From assembly GCA_041396125.1 (NCBI GenBank), contig JAWKZG010000013.1, positions 128,451-192,450 on the forward strand: DNA of 64,000 bases. The letters are read 5' to 3'. Both the position numbers and the translations under genes were made by a program. The notes under the pieces are model-generated. The model was not told where the DNA came from. It did not search any database and saw nothing but the letters and a program-made list of their open reading frames with translations. The DNA comes from JAWKZG01 sp041396125. Lineage in GTDB: Bacteria > Pseudomonadota > Gammaproteobacteria > Competibacterales > Competibacteraceae. Positions 18,389 to 27,779 of the stretch are shown here, piece after piece (the stretch's first letter is position 1; each line of letters opens with the position of its first letter).

Positions 18389-19126
18389 ATGGTAAAAAAA
18401 ACACACCGCACTGTTTTCGTCGCCGGGGCAAGTGGGGCTATTGGTCGCAGACTTTGCCCCATGCTCGTCAGTGATGGCTGGTTCGTATTTGGCACGACCC
18501 GGTCGAGCGCGAAGGCGCCGGTTTTATGTGAACTCGGCGTTGAACCGGTGATTGTGAATGTATTCGACCGGACATCCCTGGTCGATTTTGTTTGTAAAGC
18601 ACAACCTGATGTTGTTATTCATCAGCTTACCGATCTTCCTCCCGGACTTGATGCCAGCAAGATGGCAGAAGCGAGAATCCGCAATGCCCGACTTCGTGAG
18701 GTCGGCACGCGCAATCTGGTGACCGCTGCTATAGCTGCAGGTGCCAAGCGGCTCGTTGCTCAAAGTATCGCCTTCGCCTACGTCCCCGGCTCGACGCCTT
18801 ATCGTGAAGACGCCCCGCTGAATGTCGATGACCCCAATATGGGACTGACAGCGCGAGCCGTCGCGAGTCTGGAGCAGCAGGTGTTAGCCGCTCCGCTCGA
18901 AGGTATCGTGCTGAGATACGGCAAGCTTTACGGGCCGGGAACCGGCTTCAGTACGCCGCAGAGTGACGGGTCGCTGCATGTCGACGCAGCGGCCGATGCG
19001 GCACTGCGGGCCGCTACACGCGGAGCGGCGGGAATCTACAATATCGCCGAGGACGATGGCACTGTTTGCAGTGATAAAGCGATGGATGCGCTAGGCTGGA
19101 GAGCCAATTTTCGCAGCCATACATGA
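18389..19126 (+). CDS. NAD(P)-dependent epimerase/dehydratase-like protein
   Basis: A 245-residue Rossmann-fold protein of the extended SDR (NAD-dependent epimerase) type. GASGAIGRR near residue 14 is the nucleotide-binding glycine motif, then GTTRSSAKAP after strand 2 and PDVVIHQLTDLPPG. The region RLVAQSIAFAYVPG is strand 5 with a serine. The catalytic YxxxK is not seen in its usual place; the family position holds ARAVASLEQQV instead, so this may be an atypical member lacking classical SDR chemistry. The length (245) is short for an epimerase (about 300). GCAGGAAAAGTC precedes ATG 18389. Confidence 0.7.
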   Translation: MVKKTHRTVFVAGASGAIGRRLCPMLVSDGWFVFGTTRSSAKAPVLCELGVEPVIVNVFDRTSLVDFVCKAQPDVVIHQLTDLPPGLDASKMAEARIRNARLREVGTRNLVTAAIAAGAKRLVAQSIAFAYVPGSTPYREDAPLNVDDPNMGLTARAVASLEQQVLAAPLEGIVLRYGKLYGPGTGFSTPQSDGSLHVDAAADAALRAATRGAAGIYNIAEDDGTVCSDKAMDALGWRANFRSHT

Positions 19127-19580
19127 CAAGGCAGCATGTCGCCCGGATAGCGTGAAACCCGCATTCAGAGCTGATGTGCTCCAGTCCAGTGCATCCGTGC
19201 GGGCATAGGAGCTGACATACAAAAAGTACATGACCTTGCCTCGTTCATTCATAGCCATCACGCCTATGCTTAGTCCGCCATTCCCGCGCAGGCGGGAATA
19301 GCGGGCAAGTGAATGATGGATCCCGATTGGCCGGTTTTCATGTTTCATCATTTTTCTTGCAGGCAGATTCACTGGCGGCTTGTTAGGGTAGTAAGCCTGT
19401 ACCCGGTACCCAACACAGGTCGGTGTGCAAAGTAACTTAAACGGATATGGAAACATGCAAGGAGATGGACATATGAAACAAGGTCGCAGTGGCCCGCAAT
19501 TGTTTGCGTTGACTCAGCGCCGGTCTGAGCAGGCTGATCACATAACCACGGTAGGTTCCAGCAAGAAAATGGAGATTCAC
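19127..19580. other. intergenic region containing repeat copy 3
   Basis: About 450 bases holding repeat copy 3 (minus orientation) and, beyond it, no frame with convincing coding character. The reading frame of the next gene extends upstream to 19425 without a ribosome site. Confidence 0.5.
19218..19300 (-). repeat. hairpin repeat family, copy 3 (inverted)
   Basis: On the minus strand the core ATTCCCGCCTGCGCGGGAAT spans 19280-19299. It is followed by matching GCGGACTAAGCATAGGCGTG, GAACGAGGCAAGGTCATG and CTTTTTGTA. Same element as at 14131 and 15801, reversed. Confidence 0.8.
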
Positions 19581-20696
19581 ATGATGCAACATAAAACCCA
19601 TTGCCAGACAGTGACAAGGACTGTCGCACCTCTCGTCGCTGGTGTTTTTGGCCTGTTGATGACAGCAAGTGCTGTCGCGGGTATCCCGACCTATAAAATC
19701 TTCTTTGATGGCGGCGGTTTTGACGAAAGTTCTATTGTTGCACTGAATGGTGCGGCCTCCCTGCCGGAAGGTTCCTGCGGCATGAGCATCAGTGGTGCTG
19801 ATCTGCTGGCGTTCTACTGGGCAGAATACAACCCGTACATGCTGGGTGCGCCGATGCCGGAACCGCCCTGGGGGCCTCCAAGCAGCGCTACGTATGACTT
19901 CCCTGCGGAAGCCCTGGAAGCAGTTATTGAATTTACCGGGCCTTTCGGCGACAACTGCGAAGATGAATGGGTCTTTCATCTGCCGCTGGCCGGGGACTGG
20001 CCGGTTTTCCCGAATGGAACACCGAGCGGTGCTGGCGCTTTGGTTTTCCAGATTACCTCGCCGAACGATGTTGAATGGCTGAATGCGGGTTTTCAGGTCT
20101 GGGAGCCACCGGGTGAAGGGCCAGGGCAGGGGGAAGATCCCGAGTTTCCATCCTTCTGTGAACAATGGCCTGATGCCTGCGATGAAGATCCGGGCTTTAC
20201 GTATGATGATCCCTGCAACTCCAGCGTCTGGAGCGATGTGTGTGGCGATGCAGGGCAGACGGATACGCTGAGCTTGCGTATCGAGCGCTATGTTCAAATT
20301 GCACTCCACGAGCTGAATATCGCGTTGATACTGCCGGCGGTACAGTCGGCCAGAGAAAGTGCTCGCCGGACGGATACGGCACATACCGCCATTCTGCTGG
20401 CATTGGAAGAGAACGCATCGCTCAGAAAGGTCGAGTTTCAGGGCCGCAGCGGCAAAACTGATACAGCGGATTACGCTGCTGCGATCAAAGTCCGGCTGGG
20501 AGTTGCTGAAATCGCCCTGCGCGGTTGCCGTAATCATATTGAAGACGCTCAGGCCGCAGCCGCGTCGCCGGCCCGAACACTGAAGGCCTCGTCTGCGCGT
20601 CCTGACCCGATGCAGGCAGCCATTGCTGAGTGTGCGGCGGCGGTAGAATCGCTGATAGCGGCCCGCGATCAGGTACGACGCTTACCCGCACGTTAA
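19581..20696 (+). CDS. secreted hypothetical protein with acidic linker
   Basis: A 371-residue protein from ATG 19581, chosen because GGAG lies six bases upstream; the frame is open to 19425 but without such a site. The signal peptide is residues 1-33 (core LVAGVFGLLMTASAVAG). The first ~150 mature residues are aromatic and Pro-rich (FYWAEYNPYMLGAPMPEPPWG). Then comes an acidic Gly/Pro/Cys linker (PGEGPGQGEDPEFPSFCEQ, later PDACDEDPG). The last ~150 residues are Ala-rich and helical (IALHELNIALILPAVQSARESARR). Six or more cysteines suggest disulphides outside the cytosol. No family recognised. Confidence 0.6.
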   Translation: MMQHKTHCQTVTRTVAPLVAGVFGLLMTASAVAGIPTYKIFFDGGGFDESSIVALNGAASLPEGSCGMSISGADLLAFYWAEYNPYMLGAPMPEPPWGPPSSATYDFPAEALEAVIEFTGPFGDNCEDEWVFHLPLAGDWPVFPNGTPSGAGALVFQITSPNDVEWLNAGFQVWEPPGEGPGQGEDPEFPSFCEQWPDACDEDPGFTYDDPCNSSVWSDVCGDAGQTDTLSLRIERYVQIALHELNIALILPAVQSARESARRTDTAHTAILLALEENASLRKVEFQGRSGKTDTADYAAAIKVRLGVAEIALRGCRNHIEDAQAAAASPARTLKASSARPDPMQAAIAECAAAVESLIAARDQVRRLPAR

Positions 20697-20756
20697 ATCG
20701 CTTGTGATGTTTAAAATCGGGCGCTGCCAGATGGTCGCAGTGGAGGCAGCGCCCGA

Positions 20757-21893
20757 TTATTCAAAACCGCCGGGGCGGTAAATTTGCTCTCCGAGTTGTA
20801 CTTTCTGCACCTGCCAGCCGTTGTCCTGTTTTTGCCACCAGACCCATTCCGCGCTCTCGCCCACCTGCGGCAATGCGCTAAGTCCGATCAGACGACGGGG
20901 ATGTTCCGAAGCCCAGTTGACCGCTTCAGCCAGCGGGATGTTGTACCACTGGGTGACATGTCGAACACAGTCGGAAAGCGTTGTCGCCGAGCCGGCCAGG
21001 CTGTTGCTCCCAGGAATATAAACCACGGCTTTTTGCTGCCGCTCCAGGGCGACTTTACCCAGCGTGTAGTGCCCCGGCGGCGCGGCAGAACCGGCAGTGC
21101 CATCAGTCACCAGCAGGGTGCGGGCAGACTGTTTTGCACGCAGATAAATCTGCAATACATGACGGGGAATATGAAAGCCGTCGGCAATAAAACTAGCGTT
21201 GAGACGGTCATCCGCCAACTGGCTGAGAATTATATTATCGCCCTTCGGCAGCAGCGGCGCGACACCATTGCCGAGATGGGTGGACAGACGTGCTCCGGCC
21301 TCGACGGCCTGTTGCACGACAGCCTGGCTGGCGGCGCTGTGGCCGATAGCCACGGTGACCCCGGCTGCTACCCAGCGCGGGATAAGCGCCAGCACACCGT
21401 CCACTTCCGGCGCGACAGTTATCAGGCGGATACGGCCACCGGCGGCGTCCTGCAAACGCTGAAAATGATCCCAGCGGGCGGGCACCATGGCGGCTTCAGG
21501 ATGACAGCCGCGAAAACCGGGTTCGGGGCTTAAAAACGGACCTTCCAGATGATATCCGGCAACCATCTGACGGGCCAGTTCGGATTGTTGACAGCCCGCT
21601 TCCAGGGCTTGGAAACAACGTGTCTGCCAATCTTCGCTGGCACTGATAACAGTCGGCAGACAGCAGCTGACACCGGTGGCCAGCATCGCCTCCAGGGCGC
21701 GCTCGAAAGCAGCCGGCGACATGGTCGGATCATTGAAATCGACGCCGGCGAAGCCATTGATCTGTAAATCGCATAAACCACTGCTGACCGCTTGCGTGCT
21801 GCTGTCGTGCAGCTCGTGTTCAGCGGTGTCAAGCGCGGTGCGCAGACGCCCGTTCGCTGTCAGCGAGGGTAGTTGTGAAGCATCGATCAGCAT
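20757..21893 (-). CDS. nagA: N-acetylglucosamine-6-phosphate deacetylase-like
   Basis: A 378-residue amidohydrolase of the NagA type, expected to remove acetate from GlcNAc-6-phosphate or a related amino sugar. Visible are the N-terminal sheet DLQINGFAGVDFNDP, the metal Glu in YHLEGPFLSP, His in AIGHSAAS and in STHLGNGVAP, and the catalytic Asp in LLVTDGT. The usual HLFNAM motif reads HLGNGV, seen in divergent members. The start is ATG 21893 with AGGTGG seven bases before; the longer frame overlaps the upstream ATPase gene and was rejected. It closes an operon of ABC transporter and sulfatase genes. No nagB is nearby, so the next step must lie elsewhere. Confidence 0.8.
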   Translation of the reverse strand: MLIDASQLPSLTANGRLRTALDTAEHELHDSSTQAVSSGLCDLQINGFAGVDFNDPTMSPAAFERALEAMLATGVSCCLPTVISASEDWQTRCFQALEAGCQQSELARQMVAGYHLEGPFLSPEPGFRGCHPEAAMVPARWDHFQRLQDAAGGRIRLITVAPEVDGVLALIPRWVAAGVTVAIGHSAASQAVVQQAVEAGARLSTHLGNGVAPLLPKGDNIILSQLADDRLNASFIADGFHIPRHVLQIYLRAKQSARTLLVTDGTAGSAAPPGHYTLGKVALERQQKAVVYIPGSNSLAGSATTLSDCVRHVTQWYNIPLAEAVNWASEHPRRLIGLSALPQVGESAEWVWWQKQDNGWQVQKVQLGEQIYRPGGFE

Positions 21894-21930
21894 AAAAACA
21901 CCACCTGCGTTAAGACGAATAAGACACGTA

Positions 21931-23002
21931 TTATGACCCCACAACCCCAGCGAGTTCGAGCTCAGCGTGGCGGTGACAATTAACGAAATGACCCGGACTG
22001 ACTTCCTGCAGGGTCGGCGCAGTGTGTCGGCATTGCTCGGTGGCGTAACGGCAACGGGGATGAAAATAACAGCCGTTGGGCGGGTTCGCCGGACTGGGCA
22101 CATCACCTTCCAGTGGGGTCATCGCGGAACAGGCGCGCGGATCAGGAGCGGCACCGCTGCCATCAGCGCTGCGGTATAAGGGTGTTTGGGGTGATTAAAC
22201 AGCGTATCGGTCGGGGCAGTTTCGACAATTTTGCCGACATACATCACCGCCACCCGGTCGCAGATGTGTTTCACCACACTGAGATCGTGAGCCACGAATA
22301 AATAGGTCAGTTTCAGGTCTTGTTGCAGCTCCTGCAACAGATTGAGCACCTGGGCCTGTACCGAAACATCCAGCGCGGAAACGGGTTCATCGGCCACCAC
22401 CAGACGTGGGTTCAGGGCCAGCGCACGGGCAATCACATTCGCTGTCGCTGGCCGCCACTGAAGGCATGCGGGTAGCGCCGCATATACTCGGGACGCAGGC
22501 CCACCAGTTTGAGCAGATCAGCCACCCGCTCGGTGCGCTCGCGGCGATTACTGACGCCATTGACCAGCAGCGGTTCGCCAACCAGATCGAGCAGATTCAT
22601 ACGCGGATTCAGCGAGGCGAACGGGTCCTGAAAATCATCTGCATATCGCTGCCGCAGGGGTTGCAGTTGCTCTCTGGGCAGACTGGCAATATCGAGCGTT
22701 TGACCGCTGCTGTTACGAAACAGGATATGGCCATCGCTGGGTTGCAGCGCCCGCAGAATACAGCGTGAGGTCGTGGTTTTACCGCAGCCGCTTTCCCCGA
22801 CCAGGCCCAGCGTTTCACCTTCATCGATGTAAAAATTAACAGCATCAACCGATTTGACCAGGCCGACCGTTTTTTTGAAAAAGCCTTTGCGGATAGGAAA
22901 ATACTTGCACAGATTTCTGACTTCCAGCAAGCGGTTACCGGTCAGTTGAAGGTTGTCCGGGAGAGCGTCCTGAACAGGCGTCTGACGTGCTGGCTCAGGC
23001 AT
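21931..23002 (-). CDS. peptide-type ABC transporter ATPase (DppF/OppF-like), two frameshifts
   Basis: The second ATPase of the import system. Walker A GESGCGKTTTSR, then the signature FSGGQRQR, Walker B LVVADEPVSALD and switch His in LFVAHDLS; the OppF-type C-terminal zinc-ribbon-like region (NPPNGCYFHPRCRYATEQCRH) confirms the oligopeptide/dipeptide subfamily. The frame breaks at about 22435, right after GGQRQR (one base missing before VIARALALNPR), and near 22150 (AAVPAPDPRACSAMTPLEGDVPSP). With both repaired the protein is about 355 residues, normal for DppF. The start overlaps the end of the upstream ATPase gene by eight bases, indicating translational coupling. Confidence 0.85.
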
Positions 23003-24050
23003 GTTCGGCCCCGCTTTGCGTGTCTATCTGATCATGGTATTTAAAGCAGCTGACCGCCTGCTGCTCATTGAGCGGGACCAGTGCTGGCAGTTTCCGCTCG
23101 CATTCCGGCATCCGGTCGGGACAGCGCTGCGCAAACGGGCAGCCTGGCGGGCGGTTAAACGGATGCGGAATGGAACCCGCAATCGTCGGCAGGCGGCTAT
23201 GCCGGGCTGTTTTCAGTGACGGGATGGACTCCAGCAGCGCCCGCGTATAGGGGTGCTGTGGCTGATGAAAGATGGCATCCACCGGGCCTGATTCCATCAC
23301 CCGACCCAGGTACATGACGACCACAAAATCGGCGGTCTGGGCGATTACACCAAGATCATGGGTGATAAAGATAATCGCGGTATGGTGTTGTTGTTGCAGC
23401 CGACCCAGCAGGTTCAGAACCTGGGCCTGGGTAGTGACATCAATCGCGGTCGTGGGCTCATCGGCAATCAGCAGCGCCGGGTTGCAGGTTAAAGCCATGG
23501 CGATCATGGCTCGCTGCCGTAAACCGCCGCTTAACTGCCAGGAATAGGATTCCAGGCACTGGGCGGGGTGCGGTACGCCAACTTCGGTCAGGCGTTCCAG
23601 GGCAATAGCGCGGGCGGCCCGTTTGCTGATCCGCTGATGTAGACGGACTGCTTCGATCAGCTGGTTGCCAATCGTATGCACCGGGCTGAAAGCGGCCATT
23701 GGCTCCTGCGGGATGAGTGCGATTTCCGCGCCGCGAATGGCCCGGATCTGTTTGCCGCGCGGGTCCAGTTGCACCAGATCAACCGGTTCCGGCTGGGTGG
23801 GCTCGGGTCGGAACAGTATCCGCCCCGAGCTGATCCGGCCCGGTGCTTCGATCAGGCGCAGGATAGATTTAACTGTGGCGCTTTTGCCGCAGCCACTCTC
23901 GCCGACGATACCGACAACCTGACTCGGATAGACATCGAAGCTCACCCCATCGACGGCTATCACGGTGCCTTCGTCCAGCTCAAAAACAGTTTTCAGATCA
24001 CGCACCGACAATAAGGGCGGGCGGTTTTCCTGCGCTGTGTTATGCGTCAT
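22995..24050 (-). CDS. peptide-type ABC transporter ATPase (DppD/OppD-like)
   Basis: A 351-residue ATPase, intact. Walker A GESGCGKSATVKS, Q-loop LIPQEPMAAFSPVHTIG, signature LSGGLRQRAMIA, Walker B LLIADEPTTAIDV, switch FITHDLGVI. The C-terminal cysteine region (RPPGCPFAQRCPDRMPECERKLP) is the substrate-subfamily hallmark of DppD/OppD proteins. It follows the DppC-type permease gene by nine bases and overlaps the next ATPase gene by eight. Energises import with its partner. Confidence 0.92.
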   Translation of the reverse strand: MTHNTAQENRPPLLSVRDLKTVFELDEGTVIAVDGVSFDVYPSQVVGIVGESGCGKSATVKSILRLIEAPGRISSGRILFRPEPTQPEPVDLVQLDPRGKQIRAIRGAEIALIPQEPMAAFSPVHTIGNQLIEAVRLHQRISKRAARAIALERLTEVGVPHPAQCLESYSWQLSGGLRQRAMIAMALTCNPALLIADEPTTAIDVTTQAQVLNLLGRLQQQHHTAIIFITHDLGVIAQTADFVVVMYLGRVMESGPVDAIFHQPQHPYTRALLESIPSLKTARHSRLPTIAGSIPHPFNRPPGCPFAQRCPDRMPECERKLPALVPLNEQQAVSCFKYHDQIDTQSGAEHA

Positions 24051-24059
24051 TAGTTTGCG

Positions 24060-25178
24060 TCAATCGTAGGGATCGGCGGCGTCGCGCAGACCGTCGCCAA
24101 CAATATTCAGTGCCAGTACCGTGATGATGACGGCCAGGCCGGGCAGCAACAGCCAGGGGGCCAGGGCCACGGATTGCAGATTTTGCGCTTCCTGCAGCAG
24201 GACGCCCCAGCTGATAGCCGGCGGCCGCATGCCGAGTCCGAGAAAACTGAGAAATGTTTCATTGATGATCATGACGGGAATCGCCAGGGTGCTGGTGGCG
24301 ATAATATGGCTGGTGAAGGTTGGCAGCATATGGCGGAAGATTATCCGCATCTGGCTGCAGCCGGAAAGCTGGGCTGCGACCACGAAATCTTCTTCGCGGA
24401 CGGAAAGAAAACGTCCGCGCACCTCGCGTCCCAAAGTCGTCCAGCCGATCAGGGACAGAATAATCGTGATCGCAAAATAGGTCTGCTCAACCGACCAGTC
24501 ACGCGGTAAGGCAGCGGTGAGTGCCATCCAGATCGGGATTGGCGGCAGCGATTGCAGGATTTCGATCAGGCGTTGAATGGTCATGTCGATCCAGCCACCG
24601 AAATAACCGGAAATCCCGCCCAGAAAAACCCCCAGCACAATGCTGAACAGAACGGCTACCAGTCCGATGGACAGCGAAACCTGAGTGCCGTACATCAGGC
24701 GCGACCATTGATCGCGGCCCAGCCGGTCGGTGCCGAGCAGATGCAAACGCTGGCGCGAGTTCGGATCAGCCACGCCGATCAGGTGGCGGGTACTGTTGAA
24801 CAGGCCCAGTACCCGATATTCAAAGCCCTCGACGAAAAAGCCCAGCGGAATTTTTTTTGTGGGATCAGCCTGCCATTCCATTTTAAGCGTGGTCGGATTG
24901 CGCTTGCCGGTCATCCGATACGCATGCAGATTGAAGCCGTCTTCGTCAAAGAAATGGATGCCTTGCACCGGCCTGAACGAACTGCGCGCCCCGGTCTGGT
25001 TCGGGTCCTGGGTGCTGAAAAAACCGGGCACCAGCGCAATAGCCGCAATCAGCATTAAAATAACGCTGCAGATCAGGGCCAGCCGGTGCTTCTTGAAACG
25101 CCACCAGACCAGTTTCCAGTTCGGTGCGATATCGATTTGATCCGCGGGTTGCCCGATTGGCTCGGGTGCTGCGCTCAT
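24060..25178 (-). CDS. peptide-type ABC transporter permease (DppC/OppC-like)
   Basis: A 372-residue inner-membrane permease with an N-terminal helix (residues 34-54, LALICSVILMLIAAIALVPGF), a long periplasmic insert of ~110 residues, and the binding-protein-dependent transport domain. The EAA-like cytoplasmic loop reads FVVAAQLSGCSQMRIIFRH. LGTDRLGRDQWSRLMYGTQVSL is the entry typical of DppC. The insert makes it longer than the standard ~300-residue DppC, as in the 'microcin C/opine' type permeases. Its ATG overlaps the sulfatase stop as ATGA, so translation of the two is coupled. Confidence 0.9.
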   Translation of the reverse strand: MSAAPEPIGQPADQIDIAPNWKLVWWRFKKHRLALICSVILMLIAAIALVPGFFSTQDPNQTGARSSFRPVQGIHFFDEDGFNLHAYRMTGKRNPTTLKMEWQADPTKKIPLGFFVEGFEYRVLGLFNSTRHLIGVADPNSRQRLHLLGTDRLGRDQWSRLMYGTQVSLSIGLVAVLFSIVLGVFLGGISGYFGGWIDMTIQRLIEILQSLPPIPIWMALTAALPRDWSVEQTYFAITIILSLIGWTTLGREVRGRFLSVREEDFVVAAQLSGCSQMRIIFRHMLPTFTSHIIATSTLAIPVMIINETFLSFLGLGMRPPAISWGVLLQEAQNLQSVALAPWLLLPGLAVIITVLALNIVGDGLRDAADPYD

Positions 25179-26688
25179 AACGGCATCCCCGCTTTGGCCC
25201 AGACCTCGGCCTGTTCCTGCTCTGACCAGGTGGCCGCAGGATATGGGCGTTGCCAGCCGCGGGCATGACCGGGGTGATCAGGTGTCATGGTCATATACGG
25301 ATAGGCTTTGTCGGCATGGCCATCGGCAAGAGAACCCAATAAACAGGTCATAAGCTGTTGTTCCAACTCCGCTCGGATATCAGCGAATGCCGGGTCGGTA
25401 TAGCGATTATGCTGCTCCTGCGGATCATCAGCCAGATGATGCAGTGTCGCCAGTCCGTTGCGATAACGCGCCAGTTTCCAGGCGTGAGTGCTGAGCATTG
25501 CCCCGGCACCGGTCAGACCGAATACCGAGTTGCGGGTCGGCTGGTCGGGCGCAAGTAATGTCCGGCAAGGCAACCGAATCTGTGTTACCGGGATTGAGAC
25601 CGGCTGCCTGGGTGATCGTAGCGAACAGGTCAGTCAGGCTTGTCAGCGTGCGAGCGGCCCGGTGTGACGCCTGCGCCAGCCATGATTAACGGAATATGAA
25701 TCGCCGGTTCGTAGAACAGTGCCTTGCCAACCAGATCGAAATCACCCAGAAAATCACCGTGATCGGAGGTGAATAGGATCAGCGTGTCCCGATCATTATC
25801 GAGGCCTTGCAGGGCCTGCAAAATAGCGCCTACCTGATGGTCGATAATCCGGTTCAGAGCCGTATAGTGGCGACGCATTCTGGCCTTGGCGGTGGCTGGA
25901 AAATCACGCAGATCCACTTGCGCTGAACCGCCCAGATGGGATTTGATCAGACCGGGCCGAAACTGCGCTGAATCTGCTGTCGCCGGAATGGCCGGCGGAA
26001 CTGCCAACCCGTCGAGCGCGGCGGCCAGTTCCTGCGGTGGATTATAGGGATCGTGCGGTCCGGCGAAAGCCACCCACAAAAAAAACGGATTGTCCTGGGA
26101 GTAGTTTTGCAGAAAATCTACTGACCGGGCACCGATCCAGGCGTCGACCTGATGTTCCAGCGGAAAACCATAAGACGCCATTTTATGCGTGCGATAACCG
26201 GGTTCTTCCGGGCCGGCGAGTTTGCGCAGTCCGTGTTGGGCCAGATAATCCGCGTAGTCGTCCTGGATATGAATATGGCGTTTGTCTTCCGCAATGACCC
26301 GGTGGCTAAAGCCTTCCGCCAGATCCCAGGGGATAAAATGCATTTTGCCGATAGCCTCGGTGTGATAACCCGCCTGGCTCAGCAGGGTGGCTATGCTCGG
26401 CATGCCGCAGGCCTCGTGATCGGGTCGCAGCCAGTAATTATTGGTCAGCACGCCGGTGGAGCCGGCATTATGACCGGTCAGCAGCGAGGCACGCGCCGGG
26501 ATGCAGATCGGCGAGGGCGACAGCGCCCGTTCAAACACCAGACCTGAACGGGCCAGGGCATCGATATGCGGGGTGCCGACAAAGTCTGCGCCGTAGCAGC
26601 CCAGGTAATCCCAGCGCAGCTGATCGGGCATCAGTAAAACGATATTTGGCCGCTTCCTGGCCCCGGTGGATGATTCGGGCAGAGGCAT
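25175..26688 (-). CDS. cytosolic sulfatase within the transporter operon, frameshifted
   Basis: A type I sulfatase of the alkaline phosphatase superfamily. The formylglycine motif is complete: SPICIPARASLLTG, Cys62 followed by PAR and LTG. The N-terminal metal residue is in NIVLLMPDQLR, and FTSDHGDFLGDFDLVGKALFYEP gives the second metal set and a lysine. No signal peptide is present, so the enzyme should be cytosolic, which is unusual for catabolic sulfatases but fits an imported substrate. ATG 26688 begins just after the permease stop; the longer frame upstream overlaps it and was rejected. The frame changes twice, at about 25640-25650 (before LTSLTDLFATITQAAG, the usual end of the core) and near 25572; C-terminal residues continue to 25175. 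About 500 residues in all. Confidence 0.85.
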
Positions 26689-26690
26689 GT

Positions 26691-27680
26691 TCAGCTGTCC
26701 TCCATGCGGATACGGGGGTCCAGCCAGGCCAGCAGAATATCCGAAATCAAGGTGCCGATGATGGCCAGCATCATATAGATAAGAATAATCGTGCCGGCCA
26801 GAAACATATCCTGACTGATCAGGGCACGCAGCAGCATCGGCCCGATGGTGGGCAGGTTCATCACGGTGGCCACGATCACGCTGCCGGAGAAAATCAGCGG
26901 CAGATACCAGCCGATCGTGCTGACCAATGGGTTGAGTGCCAGCCGCACCGGATATTTCCAGACCAGTTGCCATTCCGACATGCCTTTGGCGCGGGCCATT
27001 TCCATATAGGGTTTTTTCAGCTCATCCAATAGATTCGCCCGCATCACGCGCGCCAGCCGGGCAGTGCCGTCCAGTCCCAGAATAATCACCGGTAGCCACA
27101 AATGTTTCAGCAGATCAATAAAACGAGCACCACTCCAGGGGGCATCGATATATTCCGCTGAAAACAGCCCGGTAATACTGATGCCGTAATATTTAAACGC
27201 CAGCCACATCAGCACCAGCGCTGTCATGAAGGTCGGAGTGGCAACGCCTATATAATTGAATATGGTGAAAAAATAATCCAGCAGGGAATATTTGCGGGTG
27301 GCGGAAAGAATTCCGATCGGAATCGCCAGCATCCAGGTAAAAATAAAGGTCCCGCCACCGAGTGCCAGGGTCAGCGCCAGTCGTTCGCCAATCAGCTCAC
27401 TGATTGGTCGCTGCCAGTCCAGTGAGATGCCCAGATCGCCACTGAGCAAGCGCCCGATCCATTTGAAATACTGCACAATCAGCGGCTGATCGAGTCCGTA
27501 CAGGGCACGCAGGGCGTCGATCTGGGCGCGATCCATGGACGAGCCGGAGGCGGCCAGTTCGGCAATATAACTGGTCATGAAATCGCCCGGTGGAGCCTGA
27601 ATCAGAATAAACGCGATAATGGAAAAAATGAACAGCAGCAGCGGCAGCAAAAGCAGGCGCTTGATAATGTATTGCAGCAT
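26691..27680 (-). CDS. peptide-type ABC transporter permease (DppB/OppB-like)
   Basis: A 329-residue permease with about six membrane helices. The N-terminal signature MLQYIIKRLLLLPLLLFIFS and APPGDF are those of DppB/OppB proteins. The coupling loop is ARAKGMSEWQLVWKYPVR, and the C-terminal SQDMFLAGTIILIYMMLAIIGTLISDILLAWLDPRIR is typical. Intact. The sulfatase gene begins two bases after its stop, so the sulfatase sits inside the transporter operon rather than next to it. Confidence 0.93.
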   Translation of the reverse strand: MLQYIIKRLLLLPLLLFIFSIIAFILIQAPPGDFMTSYIAELAASGSSMDRAQIDALRALYGLDQPLIVQYFKWIGRLLSGDLGISLDWQRPISELIGERLALTLALGGGTFIFTWMLAIPIGILSATRKYSLLDYFFTIFNYIGVATPTFMTALVLMWLAFKYYGISITGLFSAEYIDAPWSGARFIDLLKHLWLPVIILGLDGTARLARVMRANLLDELKKPYMEMARAKGMSEWQLVWKYPVRLALNPLVSTIGWYLPLIFSGSVIVATVMNLPTIGPMLLRALISQDMFLAGTIILIYMMLAIIGTLISDILLAWLDPRIRMEDS

Positions 27681-27729
27681 GGCGGATGGGTTCGGTGCGG
27701 ATTACTGAGTCAGGGCCGGGGCCTCTAGC

Positions 27730-27762
27730 CGGGGTCTCCCTAAGGAAGACCCGGAGACCCCG
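27730..27762. promoter_or_regulatory. intercistronic hairpin in the transporter operon
   Basis: CGGGGTCTCC (27730-27739) and GGAGACCCCG (27753-27762) form a strong 10-base stem with a 13-base loop, between the binding-protein gene and the permease gene. No T-run follows on the transcribed strand, so it is more likely an mRNA-stabilising or processing hairpin that raises binding-protein yield, as seen in many ABC operons. Confidence 0.6.
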
Positions 27763-27779
27763 TTGCACTCAGGCAGCGC

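Noticed and set aside
19437..20537. 366-residue minus-strand open frame
   Set aside because: It is the antisense shadow of the secreted protein at 19581, with Arg/His-rich, low-complexity translation and no ribosome site.
21893..22106. 71-residue N-terminal extension of NagA
   Set aside because: It overlaps the C-terminal coding region of the DppF-type ATPase in another frame and has no family similarity; the ATG with AGGTGG is at 21893.
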